The notes under the pieces were generated by a model, which saw only the letters and a program-made list of their open reading frames with translations, ran no database searches and was not told the origin of the DNA. Made by a program: the position numbers and the translations under genes. Positions 1 to 7,923 of a DNA stretch of 64,000 bases are shown here, one piece after another (positions within the stretch are counted from its first letter, which is position 1; each line of letters opens with the position of its first letter). The DNA is from Stappia stellulata (GTDB taxonomy: Bacteria > Pseudomonadota > Alphaproteobacteria > Rhizobiales > Stappiaceae). The stretch spans positions 248,001-312,000 of the forward strand of contig NZ_JAIVMF010000001.1 in NCBI RefSeq assembly GCF_020176715.1, read 5' to 3'.

Positions 1-139
1 CGAGAATCTGAGCCGTGCCTTCAAGGGGCTTCAGCCCTATGGAGTCACCGTGACAGGCACCCGCATCACAATCGCAGACCAGAGCGATCTGGAGAAATTC
101 GCAAAGCCCAGTCCGTTGATCGACGATCATTCGACCTGA
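1..139 (+). CDS. Crp/Fnr-family regulator, C-terminal end only
   Basis: The window opens inside this gene; the frame from base 2 to the TGA at 137-139 gives 45 residues. They start ENLSRAFKGLQPYGV, then have a TGTRITI strand and end LIDDHST. This is the recognition helix and wing of the Crp/Fnr winged helix-turn-helix (the E-SR-F signature of Fnr/Dnr/Nnr proteins). The neighbouring nnrU and nnrS genes suggest a nitric-oxide-related regulator of the NnrR/DNR type, but the sensor domain lies outside the window, so the ligand cannot be judged. It is convergent with nnrU, 30 bases away. Confidence 0.75.
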   Translation, partial: ENLSRAFKGLQPYGVTVTGTRITIADQSDLEKFAKPSPLIDDHST

Positions 140-169
140 CCGCCGGCAAGCGGTCACCGGCCGCCCGAA

Positions 170-841
170 CTAGGACAGCGGACTGACGCCGAAGAGCCAC
201 GGATGCGCCAGGAGAAGCGCCGCATATAGCGCAAGTCCGGCACCAAGGCGCAGCAAGAGCTGCGTCCAGGAAGCCGGTTGGGAGATTACGGGTCGCGCCG
301 CGATGCGGTCCCGGAGCCTGTGCCATCGCGCCCCCAGTTCCCGCTGTTTGCGGCGGTCGACCAGCCGCCCGCCGATCAGGGCAAAGCCCGCAAAGCTGCC
401 GAACAGCAGCACATGGGCCAGATCGCCGTTCGGAATCAGATGCGCCGTGGCCCATAGCGCCAGCGCCAGCAGGAGCGGATGGCGAACAAGCCGCAGTATG
501 CCGGGACGCTCGGGGTCGAAGCGGTCGTCAGCCCCTCCGCCGAAAGACAAAGGGTTCGGGCGCGTGATGGACAGGCCCAGGATCAGGCAGACAAGCAACA
601 TCAGCACCAGCGTCACATGGTTCTGCCAGGGTGCCCAATACCACAGCGGGATGTGGGGCGCGCGACCGGCAGCGGCGATGAGCCAGGCGAGGACGCCCAG
701 GGAGAGCGCCGAATAGGCCAGCGTGAAGCCGCGCGGCCCGAGCCGGGTGATCAGGATCGGGCGGAGCGGCGGGCGGATCGGCACGGAATGCGTCACCAGA
801 AACACCGCAAAGGCGAGTGCGAATTCCGCCCAGTCGGCCAT
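170..841 (-). CDS. nnrU: NnrU family integral membrane protein
   Basis: A 223-residue polytopic membrane protein of the NnrU family, found with denitrification and NO-response genes in alphaproteobacteria; its biochemical role is not established. Seen in the sequence: an N-terminal helix (LAFAVFLVTHSVPIRP), several further hydrophobic segments, and the family signature around RHPLLLALALWATAHLIPNGD, which resembles the NnrU/isoprenylcysteine methyltransferase-like core. It follows nnrS with 9 bases between them, so the two are very probably one transcript. The start at 841 is the first ATG after the nnrS stop and gives normal family length. Confidence 0.85.
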   Translation of the reverse strand: MADWAEFALAFAVFLVTHSVPIRPPLRPILITRLGPRGFTLAYSALSLGVLAWLIAAAGRAPHIPLWYWAPWQNHVTLVLMLLVCLILGLSITRPNPLSFGGGADDRFDPERPGILRLVRHPLLLALALWATAHLIPNGDLAHVLLFGSFAGFALIGGRLVDRRKQRELGARWHRLRDRIAARPVISQPASWTQLLLRLGAGLALYAALLLAHPWLFGVSPLS

Positions 842-850
842 CTGCGCCCC

Positions 851-2056
851 CTACCCGGCCTTGGCCGGCGGACGCTGGAGCAGAGAGGGGCCGTAGACGG
901 CCGCATATCCGGCGAAGGCCAATAGCCAAAGACCGGCGGACACCGCATAGAGGAGCATTGCCTCTTCCGGCCAAAGGGCCGTCGCGACCCGCGCCAGCAC
1001 CGAGATCGCAAGCGCTGCGTAGATCGCGACCGTCGCGCCGGACGCGCGCAAGGCACGCCCGGTGTGGCCCAGGGTTGCCCGCGTCATGACGGCCAGTGTC
1101 ATCATGCCGATGGCACCGCCCGTCCACAGATGCTGCGCCGCCGTCCGTCCGAGCGTGTCTTCCCACAGGATCGCGGCTCCCAGAAGCAGCGCGCCAAGCG
1201 GCAGGAAGGCGTAGCCCGCGTGCAGCACCGTCACCAGAGGCTCGGCGAAGGTCCGGTCACCGGCCCATCGCGCAAGGCGGGCGAGGTGCAGCGCTCCGGC
1301 TACGATCAGGGCGGCTCCGGCGAAGGCACTGAGCGGCGCCGCGATCCACAAGAGCAGCGCCAGCAGCAGCGCCGCAAGCGCCAGCTTGTCGAACCGCTGC
1401 ATGGGCGGAACGGGCAAGCGTCCGGGTTTGCGTTTCGCGAGCCAGTTGCGGGTGAACGAGGGAATGATGCGCCCGCCGATCACCGCGATCATCATGAGGG
1501 CTGCACCGAGACCGATCCGCAATCCGGTGCCGCCGGCGGCATAGCCGCCCTGTGCGGCCTCCCAGTGAAACACGGCATTGCCGAGAATGAAGACCGCGAG
1601 CATGCCGATCACGACCAGATTGCGCCAGTTCCTGCCCGCGACGATCTCCCGCCCGATTGCCAAGGCGAAGACCACCGGAAAGGCAAGGTCAATGGCGGCG
1701 ACGAGACCAGGCGACAGCCCGGCCGAGAAAGCGACGGCGATGCGCCCCGAAAGCCAGATCAGCGCGAGAATGCCCAGCCGCCAGCCGACGATGGGCAGCC
1801 GCCCGGTCCAGTTCGGCACGGCTGTCAGCATGAAGCCTGCGACGACTGCTCCCAGATAGCCATAGAGAAACGCATGAGCATGCCAGGACACCGGGTCGAA
1901 GGCCGTCGGCAGCGTGATCGCACCGGCGAGCATCGCCATCCAGAGACCCATGGCGAGCGCGGCCCAAAGCGCCGCGCCAAGAAAGAACGGACGAAACCCG
2001 TAGCTCAGGAGCGCGCTCCCGCGCCAGGCACGCATTTGTGCGGCTGTCGAGGTCAT
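851..2056 (-). CDS. nnrS: NnrS family haem-copper membrane protein
   Basis: A 401-residue NnrS protein: about twelve hydrophobic helices, with the family landmarks YGFRPFFLGAALWAAL near the N-terminus, SWHAHAFLYGYLGAVVAGFMLTAVPNWTG, and the later MTRATLGHTGR. The His in WHAHAF and GHTGR are conserved in the family and are proposed haem/copper ligands. NnrS proteins reduce nitrosative stress and are typical NsrR or NNR targets. The gene leads the nnrS-nnrU pair. The start at 2056 (MTSTAAQMRAWRGSALLSYGFRPFF) gives full family length. A near-perfect NsrR-like palindrome lies about 110 bases upstream. Confidence 0.92.
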   Translation of the reverse strand: MTSTAAQMRAWRGSALLSYGFRPFFLGAALWAALAMGLWMAMLAGAITLPTAFDPVSWHAHAFLYGYLGAVVAGFMLTAVPNWTGRLPIVGWRLGILALIWLSGRIAVAFSAGLSPGLVAAIDLAFPVVFALAIGREIVAGRNWRNLVVIGMLAVFILGNAVFHWEAAQGGYAAGGTGLRIGLGAALMMIAVIGGRIIPSFTRNWLAKRKPGRLPVPPMQRFDKLALAALLLALLLWIAAPLSAFAGAALIVAGALHLARLARWAGDRTFAEPLVTVLHAGYAFLPLGALLLGAAILWEDTLGRTAAQHLWTGGAIGMMTLAVMTRATLGHTGRALRASGATVAIYAALAISVLARVATALWPEEAMLLYAVSAGLWLLAFAGYAAVYGPSLLQRPPAKAG

Positions 2057-2158
2057 CGCACAGCCTCCCGCATGAGCGCATGCAATCCGAAATCCGCGAA
2101 GACCGTCCGTCGCATCACCAACCCCATATTCAAGAGTTGATCGACACCTACTCCCTTT

Positions 2159-2181
2159 AAGCGGTATTTAAAATACCTGTT
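2159..2181 (-). promoter_or_regulatory. NsrR-like operator upstream of nnrS
   Basis: Bases 2163-2177 read GGTATTTAAAATACC, a perfect 7-bp inverted repeat around one central base, flanked by A/T-rich ends. This matches the core of the published NsrR motif (ATGyATTT-n-AAATrCAT). NsrR is the NO-sensing Rrf2 repressor and nnrS is one of its classical targets. The site lies 107-121 bases before the nnrS start. No nsrR gene is in this window, so the assignment is by motif and context. Confidence 0.6.
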
Positions 2182-2251
2182 TTTAGCTTGATGAAGGTCT
2201 GCGGCGTCATGTCACGCGCCGGCTTCGGCCCGCGTGTCCGGGACGACCGCC

Positions 2252-3274
2252 TCAGAACGCCGCCGTGCCGACGAGACCGATCTCGACCGCGATCAGCGCC
2301 AGGATCAGCAGGAACAGGGTTTCCACGAGGATCACGGCGACATGCTGCCAGCCGAGCTGAAGCATGTCCTTCATGTTGGTGCGCACGCCGAGCGCGGAAA
2401 TCGCGATCACCAGCATCCAGGACGAGGCGTTGACGCCAACCGTCGTCACGACTTCGGGAATGACACCGAAGCTGTTCAAGGTGGTCAGCGCCGCGAAACC
2501 GATCACGAACAGCGGCAGGCGGACCTTTCCCCCACCGCTGGCGCCGGAGCGGGCGAGCACCAGAACGACGATGATCAGCACGACGGGGAGCATGGTCACC
2601 CGCAACAGCTTGATGATCGTCGAGACGTCGCCGGCTTCCGAGGAGATCGAATAGCCGGCACCGACGACCTGCGCGACATCGTGAATGGTCGCGCCGACCA
2701 GGAACCCGCTTTGCGGATCGCTCAGGCCGAGCAGCGAAAACAGGATCGGATAGACGATCATCGCGATGGTCGAGATCGTGGTGACGGAAACGACCGTGAA
2801 CAGCGTGTTGCGTTCCGTCTTGTCGTTGTGCGGGATGATGGAGGCGATGGCGAGCGCCGCCGAGGCTCCGCAGATCGCGACCGACCCGCCGGTCAACAGC
2901 GAGAACCGCCAGCCCTTGCCGAAGATCCGGCCGCAGACGAAGCCGCACCCGATGGTCAGCGCCATCAGGCCGACGACCGTCAGAAAGGTCGAGAGCCCGA
3001 GCGAGGCGATATCGGCGCCGGTGATGCGCATGCCAAGCAGCACGATGCCGGCCCGCAGCAAGGACTTGGAGGCGAACTCGATGCCCTTGGCAAAACGGTC
3101 GTCGCTCGCCAGGAAATTGAAGGCCATGCCGATCAGGAGCGCAAACAGCATGACGGGCGCGCCGTAGTGCTCGCCCAGGAATTTCGCCGCCGTCGCGACC
3201 GTGGCGGCGAGCAGCAGGCCGGGGAAAAGGGGGCCCCAACCGGACTTGAACTTCGTGAGCGAGGTTGAAACCAC
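2252..3274 (-). CDS. YeiH/PSE-family exporter (probable sulfite/sulfate efflux)
   Basis: A 340-residue protein of the UPF0324/YeiH (putative sulfate exporter, TC 2.A.98) family with about ten membrane segments. Family features include the LLGMRITGADIASLG region, GGSVAICGASAALAIASII and GATIHDVAQVVGAGYSIS. It is the last gene of the DHPS operon, directly after the sulfo-lyase genes; since that enzyme releases sulfite, export of sulfite or sulfate is the likely job (inference from context). I chose the GTG at 3274 (VVSTSLTKFKSGWG): an AAAGGTG ribosome site sits just before it. Longer in-frame extensions run into suyB. Confidence 0.8.
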   Translation of the reverse strand: MVSTSLTKFKSGWGPLFPGLLLAATVATAAKFLGEHYGAPVMLFALLIGMAFNFLASDDRFAKGIEFASKSLLRAGIVLLGMRITGADIASLGLSTFLTVVGLMALTIGCGFVCGRIFGKGWRFSLLTGGSVAICGASAALAIASIIPHNDKTERNTLFTVVSVTTISTIAMIVYPILFSLLGLSDPQSGFLVGATIHDVAQVVGAGYSISSEAGDVSTIIKLLRVTMLPVVLIIVVLVLARSGASGGGKVRLPLFVIGFAALTTLNSFGVIPEVVTTVGVNASSWMLVIAISALGVRTNMKDMLQLGWQHVAVILVETLFLLILALIAVEIGLVGTAAF

Positions 3275-3288
3275 AAGGCACCTTTGAG

Positions 3289-3315
3289 GCTGCCCGGACG
3301 ACGCGCCCGGGCAGC
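3289..3315 (-). other. Intercistronic hairpin between suyB and the exporter gene
   Basis: GCTGCCCGG (3289-3297) and CCGGGCAGC (3307-3315) form a perfect 9-bp stem with a 9-base loop. It lies in the 62-base gap between suyB and the exporter and leaves the exporter's ribosome site free. There is no T-run, so an mRNA-processing or attenuating element is more likely than a full terminator. Confidence 0.55.
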
Positions 3316-3336
3316 ATTGACTGTTGACCCTAGCGT

Positions 3337-4518
3337 TTAGGCGCTGCGGTAAAGCTTTGTCATCGAGAATTCGCGATGACCGAGCGCTTCGGCCGCCGTC
3401 GCGCGACCGTTGGACGTGCGCCGGATCATCTCGATCAGCTCGTCTCCGGCCTCGTCGATGGTCATCTCGCGCCGGAGAATGCCGGATACGTCGACGTCGA
3501 CATGCTCGCTCATGGTGCGCACCGTGCGCGGGTTGGCCGTGATCTTGATCACCGGCACGATGGGGTTGCCGATCACATTGCCCTGCCCGGTCGGGAAGGT
3601 ATGCACGACATAGCCGCCGGCCGCCATCAGCGTCACGCATTCCGCGGCCGCCGAGGAACTGTCCATGAAGTAGAGGCCCTTGCCCGACTTCGGCGCCTCG
3701 GCAGGACCGAGAATGTCGATGAACTGCGACGTCCGGCCGATCTTCTCCAGATTGCCGAGCGCCTTTTCCTCGATTGTGGTCAGGCCGCCCTCGATGTTGC
3801 CCTTGGTCGGCTGGCTGTCGGAGAGATCATCCGTCTGATGGGCGAAGATGACATCATCTTGATACGCCTTCCACATCTTGTACCAGCGCTCGCCAACCTC
3901 CTCGTTGATCGCCCGCTTCTGGCAGATGTGCTCCGCGCCGGTGATCTCCGAGGTTTCGCCGAAGCAGCCGTAGATGCCCTCGGGAAGCAGCTTGTCGTAC
4001 ATGTTGCCGACCGTCGGGCACGAGCCGAGACCGGTCGTCGTGTCGCTCTCGCCGCATTTGGTGGAGACCCACAGCTCGGAGATCGAGCATTCCTCGCGCT
4101 GAAGCTCCGAGGCGAAATGAACGAACTCCTTGGCCGTGCGCGAGGCGTCCATGATCGTCTTGAGGTCGCCGTTCTGCTCGATGGAAAAGCCCTTCACCGG
4201 CTTGCCGGTGGCGGCGATGCCGTCCACGACCTTCTGGGTCCAGCCCGGCTCGATGCCGATCACCACGCAGGCGGCGACATTCGGGTTCGCGCCGGTGCCG
4301 ATGATGGTGCGGAAATGCAGATCGAGGTCCTCGCCGAACTGCAGCCGGCCATAGGCATGCGGGATCGCCAGCGTGCCCTTGATGTTATTGGCCACCGCCT
4401 CGCAGGCCGCGTTGGAAATATCGTCGAGCGGCAGGATGACCACGTGGTTGCGCACGCCGACCCGGCCGTTCTCGCGCCGGTAGGCATTGATGGTGATGTT
4501 TGAGTATTTCGAAGCCAT
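3337..4518 (-). CDS. suyB: (2R)-sulfolactate sulfo-lyase, large subunit
   Basis: A 393-residue protein of the UxaA/GarD (altronate/galactarate dehydratase) large-subunit family. With SuyA it cleaves (R)-sulfolactate to pyruvate and sulfite. Family features: the [17 protein letters not shown] start, [14 protein letters not shown], the [10 protein letters not shown] segment and the [31 protein letters not shown]-terminal signature (quoted in part). On homology alone it could be an altronate dehydratase. The adjacent split small subunit, HpsN/O/P dehydrogenases and TRAP genes argue for SuyB, which belongs to the same family. Start ATG 4518 ([13 protein letters not shown]) has AAGGA upstream and leaves an 11-base gap to suyA; a longer frame to 4551 would overlap suyA. 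Confidence 0.85.
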   Translation of the reverse strand: MASKYSNITINAYRRENGRVGVRNHVVILPLDDISNAACEAVANNIKGTLAIPHAYGRLQFGEDLDLHFRTIIGTGANPNVAACVVIGIEPGWTQKVVDGIAATGKPVKGFSIEQNGDLKTIMDASRTAKEFVHFASELQREECSISELWVSTKCGESDTTTGLGSCPTVGNMYDKLLPEGIYGCFGETSEITGAEHICQKRAINEEVGERWYKMWKAYQDDVIFAHQTDDLSDSQPTKGNIEGGLTTIEEKALGNLEKIGRTSQFIDILGPAEAPKSGKGLYFMDSSSAAAECVTLMAAGGYVVHTFPTGQGNVIGNPIVPVIKITANPRTVRTMSEHVDVDVSGILRREMTIDEAGDELIEMIRRTSNGRATAAEALGHREFSMTKLYRSA

Positions 4519-4529
4519 GGGAACCGTCC

Positions 4530-4820
4530 TTACCAGCGCTTGGTTTTGCAATTGTGGGTGTGGACGTGAGCGCCCTTCTCGATGTCGGCGATGAACTTGC
4601 CGATATCCTCACCGTATTTGATCGCGGTGTCGCCGGCCTTGATGTCCTTCAGCGCGATCTTGTGCCCGATCGGCACATCCGCCTTGGAGGTCAGCCGAAA
4701 CGTCGAGTTGTCATGCGTGATGCAGCACAGCATGTCGGTGCCCGCCTTGAGCCCTTCGACGACGACGACGCCGACGTTGTCCTCCGCTTGGTGGACGAGC
4801 AGGTGTGGGATTTCAGCCAT
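4530..4820 (-). CDS. suyA: (2R)-sulfolactate sulfo-lyase, small subunit (SAF domain)
   Basis: A 96-residue protein made of one SAF domain, the small-subunit fold of the UxaA/SuyA group. It opens [21 protein letters not shown] and carries the family [20 protein letters not shown] and the C-terminal [14 protein letters not shown], with the VHTHN histidines typical of these subunits. It works with SuyB, encoded 11 bases downstream, to remove sulfite from sulfolactate. It sits 12 bases after the hpsP stop inside the same operon. A hexuronate dehydratase small subunit is the alternative; the gene neighbourhood makes sulfolactate the better substrate. Confidence 0.85.
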   Translation of the reverse strand: MAEIPHLLVHQAEDNVGVVVVEGLKAGTDMLCCITHDNSTFRLTSKADVPIGHKIALKDIKAGDTAIKYGEDIGKFIADIEKGAHVHTHNCKTKRW

Positions 4821-4832
4821 CCGGCTTTCCTT

Positions 4833-5831
4833 TCAGGTCAGATGTGGTTTCAGGATGATCTTCGGCGCGGTGACGGAGCCGGAGAGAAGATCGGCAAATG
4901 CCGCCGCGCCCTCCCCCAGCGGGCGCTGCAGCACCCAGTCGAGCGCGCCCAGGCGACCGTCGAAAATCGCGGCCGCCGTCTCGCGGAAGTCGTTTGCCGT
5001 ATAGGTGTAGGTGCCGATGAAGGTGATCTCCTGGAGCGTCATGCGGCGGATATCGAGACCGCCGCTCGCCTGCCCCAGGCCGATATGGACGATCACCCCT
5101 CCGGGTGCTGCACGCCGGGATGCCTCCTCGCGCGTCGCCGCATAGCCGACGGCATCGACGATCAGGTCGAACATCCGCTGCGCCTGAAGGGCACCCGGAT
5201 CGCGGGCGTCAAGCTTCACCTGATCGGCCAGATAGGCACAGCGCGGACCGTTCGGCTCCACCACGGTGATGTCGCTTGCCCCTTGCGCCCTGAGCGACAG
5301 CGCCGCGCCGACACCAATGGCACCGCCGCCGATCACCAGGACGCGTGCCTCTGAAAACGGCTTGACCAGCGCGCGTTGCGCCATTTTCGCCGCATGCCAG
5401 CCGCAGGCGACCGGCTCCGCCAGCGCCGCATGGTCGAAGGACACGTGATCAGGCACGGTCACGAGATTGCGCTCGGGGATGGCCAGGAACTGCGCGAAGG
5501 CGCCTTCGCGCGGCGGCATGGAGATGATCTGACGGTCGGCGCAGAGGTTTTCCCGGCCCGAGCGGCAGGCCTCGCAGGCCATGCAGGTCACCAGCGGATT
5601 GACGGTCACCCGCCGGCCGGTCTCCGGCCCGGACACGACCGTTCCGGCCGCCTCGTGACCGAGGATAAGCGGCGCCGGGCGGCGCTCGTCATGCCCCAGA
5701 TAGGCATGCATGTCGGAGCCGCAGATACCGACGCTTTCGACGCGCAGCAGCGCCTCGCCCTCGGCGGGAACCGGGCTGTCGACCTCGCGGAGGTCCAGCG
5801 TCTTCTCGCCGGTATAGACAAGCGCCTTCAT
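4833..5831 (-). CDS. hpsP: Zinc-dependent alcohol dehydrogenase, DHPS dehydrogenase HpsP-like
   Basis: A 332-residue medium-chain dehydrogenase. Catalytic zinc ligands are C37 and the H59-E60 pair (GICGSD, LGHEAAG); the structural zinc site is C83, C86, C89 and C97; the Rossmann motif is VIGGGAIGVGAAL. In DHPS degraders HpsO and HpsP convert (S)-DHPS to (R)-DHPS through 3-sulfo-dihydroxyacetone, preparing it for HpsN. Which of the two acts on which step here is taken from the known pathway, not from residues. The ATG at 5831 overlaps the hpsO stop by four bases, indicating translational coupling; a longer frame would run into hpsO. Confidence 0.78.
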   Translation of the reverse strand: MKALVYTGEKTLDLREVDSPVPAEGEALLRVESVGICGSDMHAYLGHDERRPAPLILGHEAAGTVVSGPETGRRVTVNPLVTCMACEACRSGRENLCADRQIISMPPREGAFAQFLAIPERNLVTVPDHVSFDHAALAEPVACGWHAAKMAQRALVKPFSEARVLVIGGGAIGVGAALSLRAQGASDITVVEPNGPRCAYLADQVKLDARDPGALQAQRMFDLIVDAVGYAATREEASRRAAPGGVIVHIGLGQASGGLDIRRMTLQEITFIGTYTYTANDFRETAAAIFDGRLGALDWVLQRPLGEGAAAFADLLSGSVTAPKIILKPHLT

Positions 5832-6595
5832 TTCGCGGTGAACCCCCCGTCGACCATCAGCGTCTGCCCGGTGACGTAACCGCCGGCATCCGAGCACAGG
5901 AACAGCACCGGTCCGTCGATGTCGCTCGGCTCGCCGTTGCGGCCGATGCAGGTGGCCGCCGCATTGCGCGCGGCACGCTCCGGATCGGCGAAAACGGCCG
6001 CCGTCAGCTCGGTGCGGAAGAAGCCCGGACCGATGGCATTGGCGGTAATCCCCTCCGCCGACCAGGCCTGCGCCATGGCCCGCGTCATCTGCACCACGCC
6101 GCCCTTGGTGGCGCCATAGGACAGCCCGCCGGGAAAGGCGCGATAGCTTTGCAGGGAGGCGAAGTTGAGAATGCGTCCCCAGCCGGCCTTGCGCATGCCC
6201 GGTACCAGCGCCTGCGCCAGAAAGAAGGGCGCGGCCAGATTGAGGTTGAGCGTCACATCCCAGCCTTCCGGGGTGATTTCATCCGCCGGTTCGCGGGTGT
6301 TGATCCCTGCCGCATTCACCAGAATGTCGGGCGGGCCGAAAGCGGCGCTCACGCGCTCCGCGATCCCGGCGACCTGATCGCGCTGCGCCAGATCGCCGAC
6401 GACGAAACCGGCAGCCTCCCCCGCCTGACCGGCCCAGTCCTCGAGGGCGTCGCCCCGGCGCGCGACGCCGACGACCTTTGCGCCGGCGGCGAGCAACACA
6501 TCGGCCGCGCGCCGGCCAAGCCCGGCACTGGCCCCGGTGACGCAGGCGGTCCTGCCGGTCAGGTCAAACAATGCGGAAGGAGACGGAACGGACAT
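5828..6595 (-). CDS. hpsO: Short-chain dehydrogenase, HpsO-like
   Basis: A 255-residue SDR: cofactor motif TGASAGLG, NAAGIN, catalytic Ser in NFASLQSY followed by YGATK (Tyr-x3-Lys), and the usual VTGQTLMVDGGF end. In the DHPS pathway HpsO oxidises (S)-DHPS and HpsP reduces the ketone to the R-isomer. Position between hpsN and hpsP supports the name. Two starts are possible: ATG 6595, used here, with a GAGAG site upstream, or GTG 6607, which overlaps the hpsN stop as GTGA and adds four residues. SDR homology alone would not define the substrate. Confidence 0.75.
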   Translation of the reverse strand: MSVPSPSALFDLTGRTACVTGASAGLGRRAADVLLAAGAKVVGVARRGDALEDWAGQAGEAAGFVVGDLAQRDQVAGIAERVSAAFGPPDILVNAAGINTREPADEITPEGWDVTLNLNLAAPFFLAQALVPGMRKAGWGRILNFASLQSYRAFPGGLSYGATKGGVVQMTRAMAQAWSAEGITANAIGPGFFRTELTAAVFADPERAARNAAATCIGRNGEPSDIDGPVLFLCSDAGGYVTGQTLMVDGGFTAK

Positions 6596-6603
6596 TGTGG
6601 CTC

Positions 6604-7911
6604 TCACATCCCCGAGGTCAGGTCGAAGGTCTCATCGGGGAAATATTTCTTCAACCGGATGTCCGCCGTGCGGGCGTGGCCTTCCATGCCCTCAAGCCGC
6701 GAGATCCGCGCGGTTGCCTCGGCAACCGGCTTCGCGCCGTCGCGGGTAGCGCGCTGCCAGGTCACGATCTTCATGTATTTGTGGACCGACAGGCCACCGG
6801 TGTAATTCGCCGCACCCGAGGTCGGCAGCACGTGGTTGGTGCCCGACGCCTTGTCGCCGAAAGCGACTGTCGTTTCCTCGCCGAGGAACAGCGAGCCGTA
6901 GCACTGCAGGCGTTCCAGCCACCAGTCGAGGTCCTGCGCCTGCACCGTCAGGTGCTCCGGCGCGTAGTCGTCGGAGGTGGCAGCCATTTCCTCGCGGTCG
7001 TCGCAGACGATCACCTCGGCATAATCGCGCCAGGCCGCCTCGGCATTCTTGCCGTTCATCTCCGGCAGGTCGGCGATCAGGCGCGGCACGATCTCCATCA
7101 CCTTGCGGGCCAACGGCTCATTGTCCGTCACCAGCCAGACCGGCGAATTGTAGCCATGCTCCGCCTGACCGACGAGGTCGGCGGCGACGATCTCCGGATC
7201 CGCCGTTTCATCGGCCAGGATCAGGCTGTCGGTCGGGCCGGCGAACATGTCGATGCCGACGCGGCCGAAGAGAATGCGCTTTGCTTCCGCCACGAACTGG
7301 TTGCCCGGACCGACGAGAATATCGGCCTTCGGCAGATCGAACAGGCCGAAGGCCATGGAGGCCACGCCCTGCACGCCCCCCATGGCGAGGATCGTGTCCG
7401 CGCCGCAGAGGTCAGCGGCATAGATGATCGCGGGCGCGATGCCGACGTCTGGGCGCGGCGGCGAACAGGCGGTGATGCTGCCGCAACCGGCGACCTTTGC
7501 CGTCGTCACCGTCATGATCGCAGACGCGATGTGACTGTAGCGCCCGCCCGGGATGTAGCAGCCGGCAGCCCGCACGGGGATGCTCTTCTGCCCGGCAACA
7601 AGGCCCGGAACCACCTCGACTTCGATGTCCTTGAGCGTCGCCTTCTGGGCCTCGGCAAAGCGGCGGACATTGTCATGGGCGAACTGGATATCCTTCTTCA
7701 GCTTTTCCGGAACCTTGGCGATCGCCGCGTCGATCTCGGCGCGCGTGAGCTTGATGGCGCCGTCGTAGCGGTCGAATTTCGCGGCATATTCCAGTGCTGC
7801 CGGCTCGCCGCGGGTCTCGATGTCGTCGAGGATGGCTTGCACCGTGTCACGCACGTCGGAGGCACCGCTGGTCGGCGTGAGATCGGCTTTCTTGAGATAT
7901 TTGCGGGACAT
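6604..7911 (-). CDS. hpsN: Sulfopropanediol 3-dehydrogenase (HisD family)
   Basis: A 435-residue member of the histidinol dehydrogenase family. HisD hallmarks are retained: GPGNQFVAEAKR, the zinc-ligand segment GQAEHG, the PEHL acid/base pair, SGTNHVLPT, and the C-terminal EGMEGHA. HpsN uses NAD to oxidise (R)-DHPS twice, through the aldehyde, to (R)-sulfolactate, the substrate of SuyAB. It is called HpsN rather than HisD because no his genes are near and it sits between TRAP genes and hpsO-hpsP-suyAB, as in known DHPS degraders such as roseobacters. The GDKASG segment (GDYA in biosynthetic HisD) fits the sulfonate branch. GGAG precedes the ATG at 7911. Confidence 0.88.
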   Translation of the reverse strand: MSRKYLKKADLTPTSGASDVRDTVQAILDDIETRGEPAALEYAAKFDRYDGAIKLTRAEIDAAIAKVPEKLKKDIQFAHDNVRRFAEAQKATLKDIEVEVVPGLVAGQKSIPVRAAGCYIPGGRYSHIASAIMTVTTAKVAGCGSITACSPPRPDVGIAPAIIYAADLCGADTILAMGGVQGVASMAFGLFDLPKADILVGPGNQFVAEAKRILFGRVGIDMFAGPTDSLILADETADPEIVAADLVGQAEHGYNSPVWLVTDNEPLARKVMEIVPRLIADLPEMNGKNAEAAWRDYAEVIVCDDREEMAATSDDYAPEHLTVQAQDLDWWLERLQCYGSLFLGEETTVAFGDKASGTNHVLPTSGAANYTGGLSVHKYMKIVTWQRATRDGAKPVAEATARISRLEGMEGHARTADIRLKKYFPDETFDLTSGM

Positions 7912-7923
7912 CCGAAACGGCTC

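Noticed and set aside
2110-2150. An FNR/NNR box near TTGATCGACA before nnrS
   Set aside because: Only one half-site (TTGAT) is present; the partner ATCAA at the right spacing is missing.
3337-4820. Altronate or galactarate dehydratase (UxaA)
   Set aside because: The same superfamily includes SuyAB. The split small subunit next to hpsP/O/N and a probable sulfite exporter make sulfolactate the better substrate; no uronate genes are near.
6604-7911. Histidinol dehydrogenase of histidine synthesis
   Set aside because: The family is the same, but no his genes are near and the gene lies between sulfonate transport and sulfonate degradation genes, the known position of hpsN.
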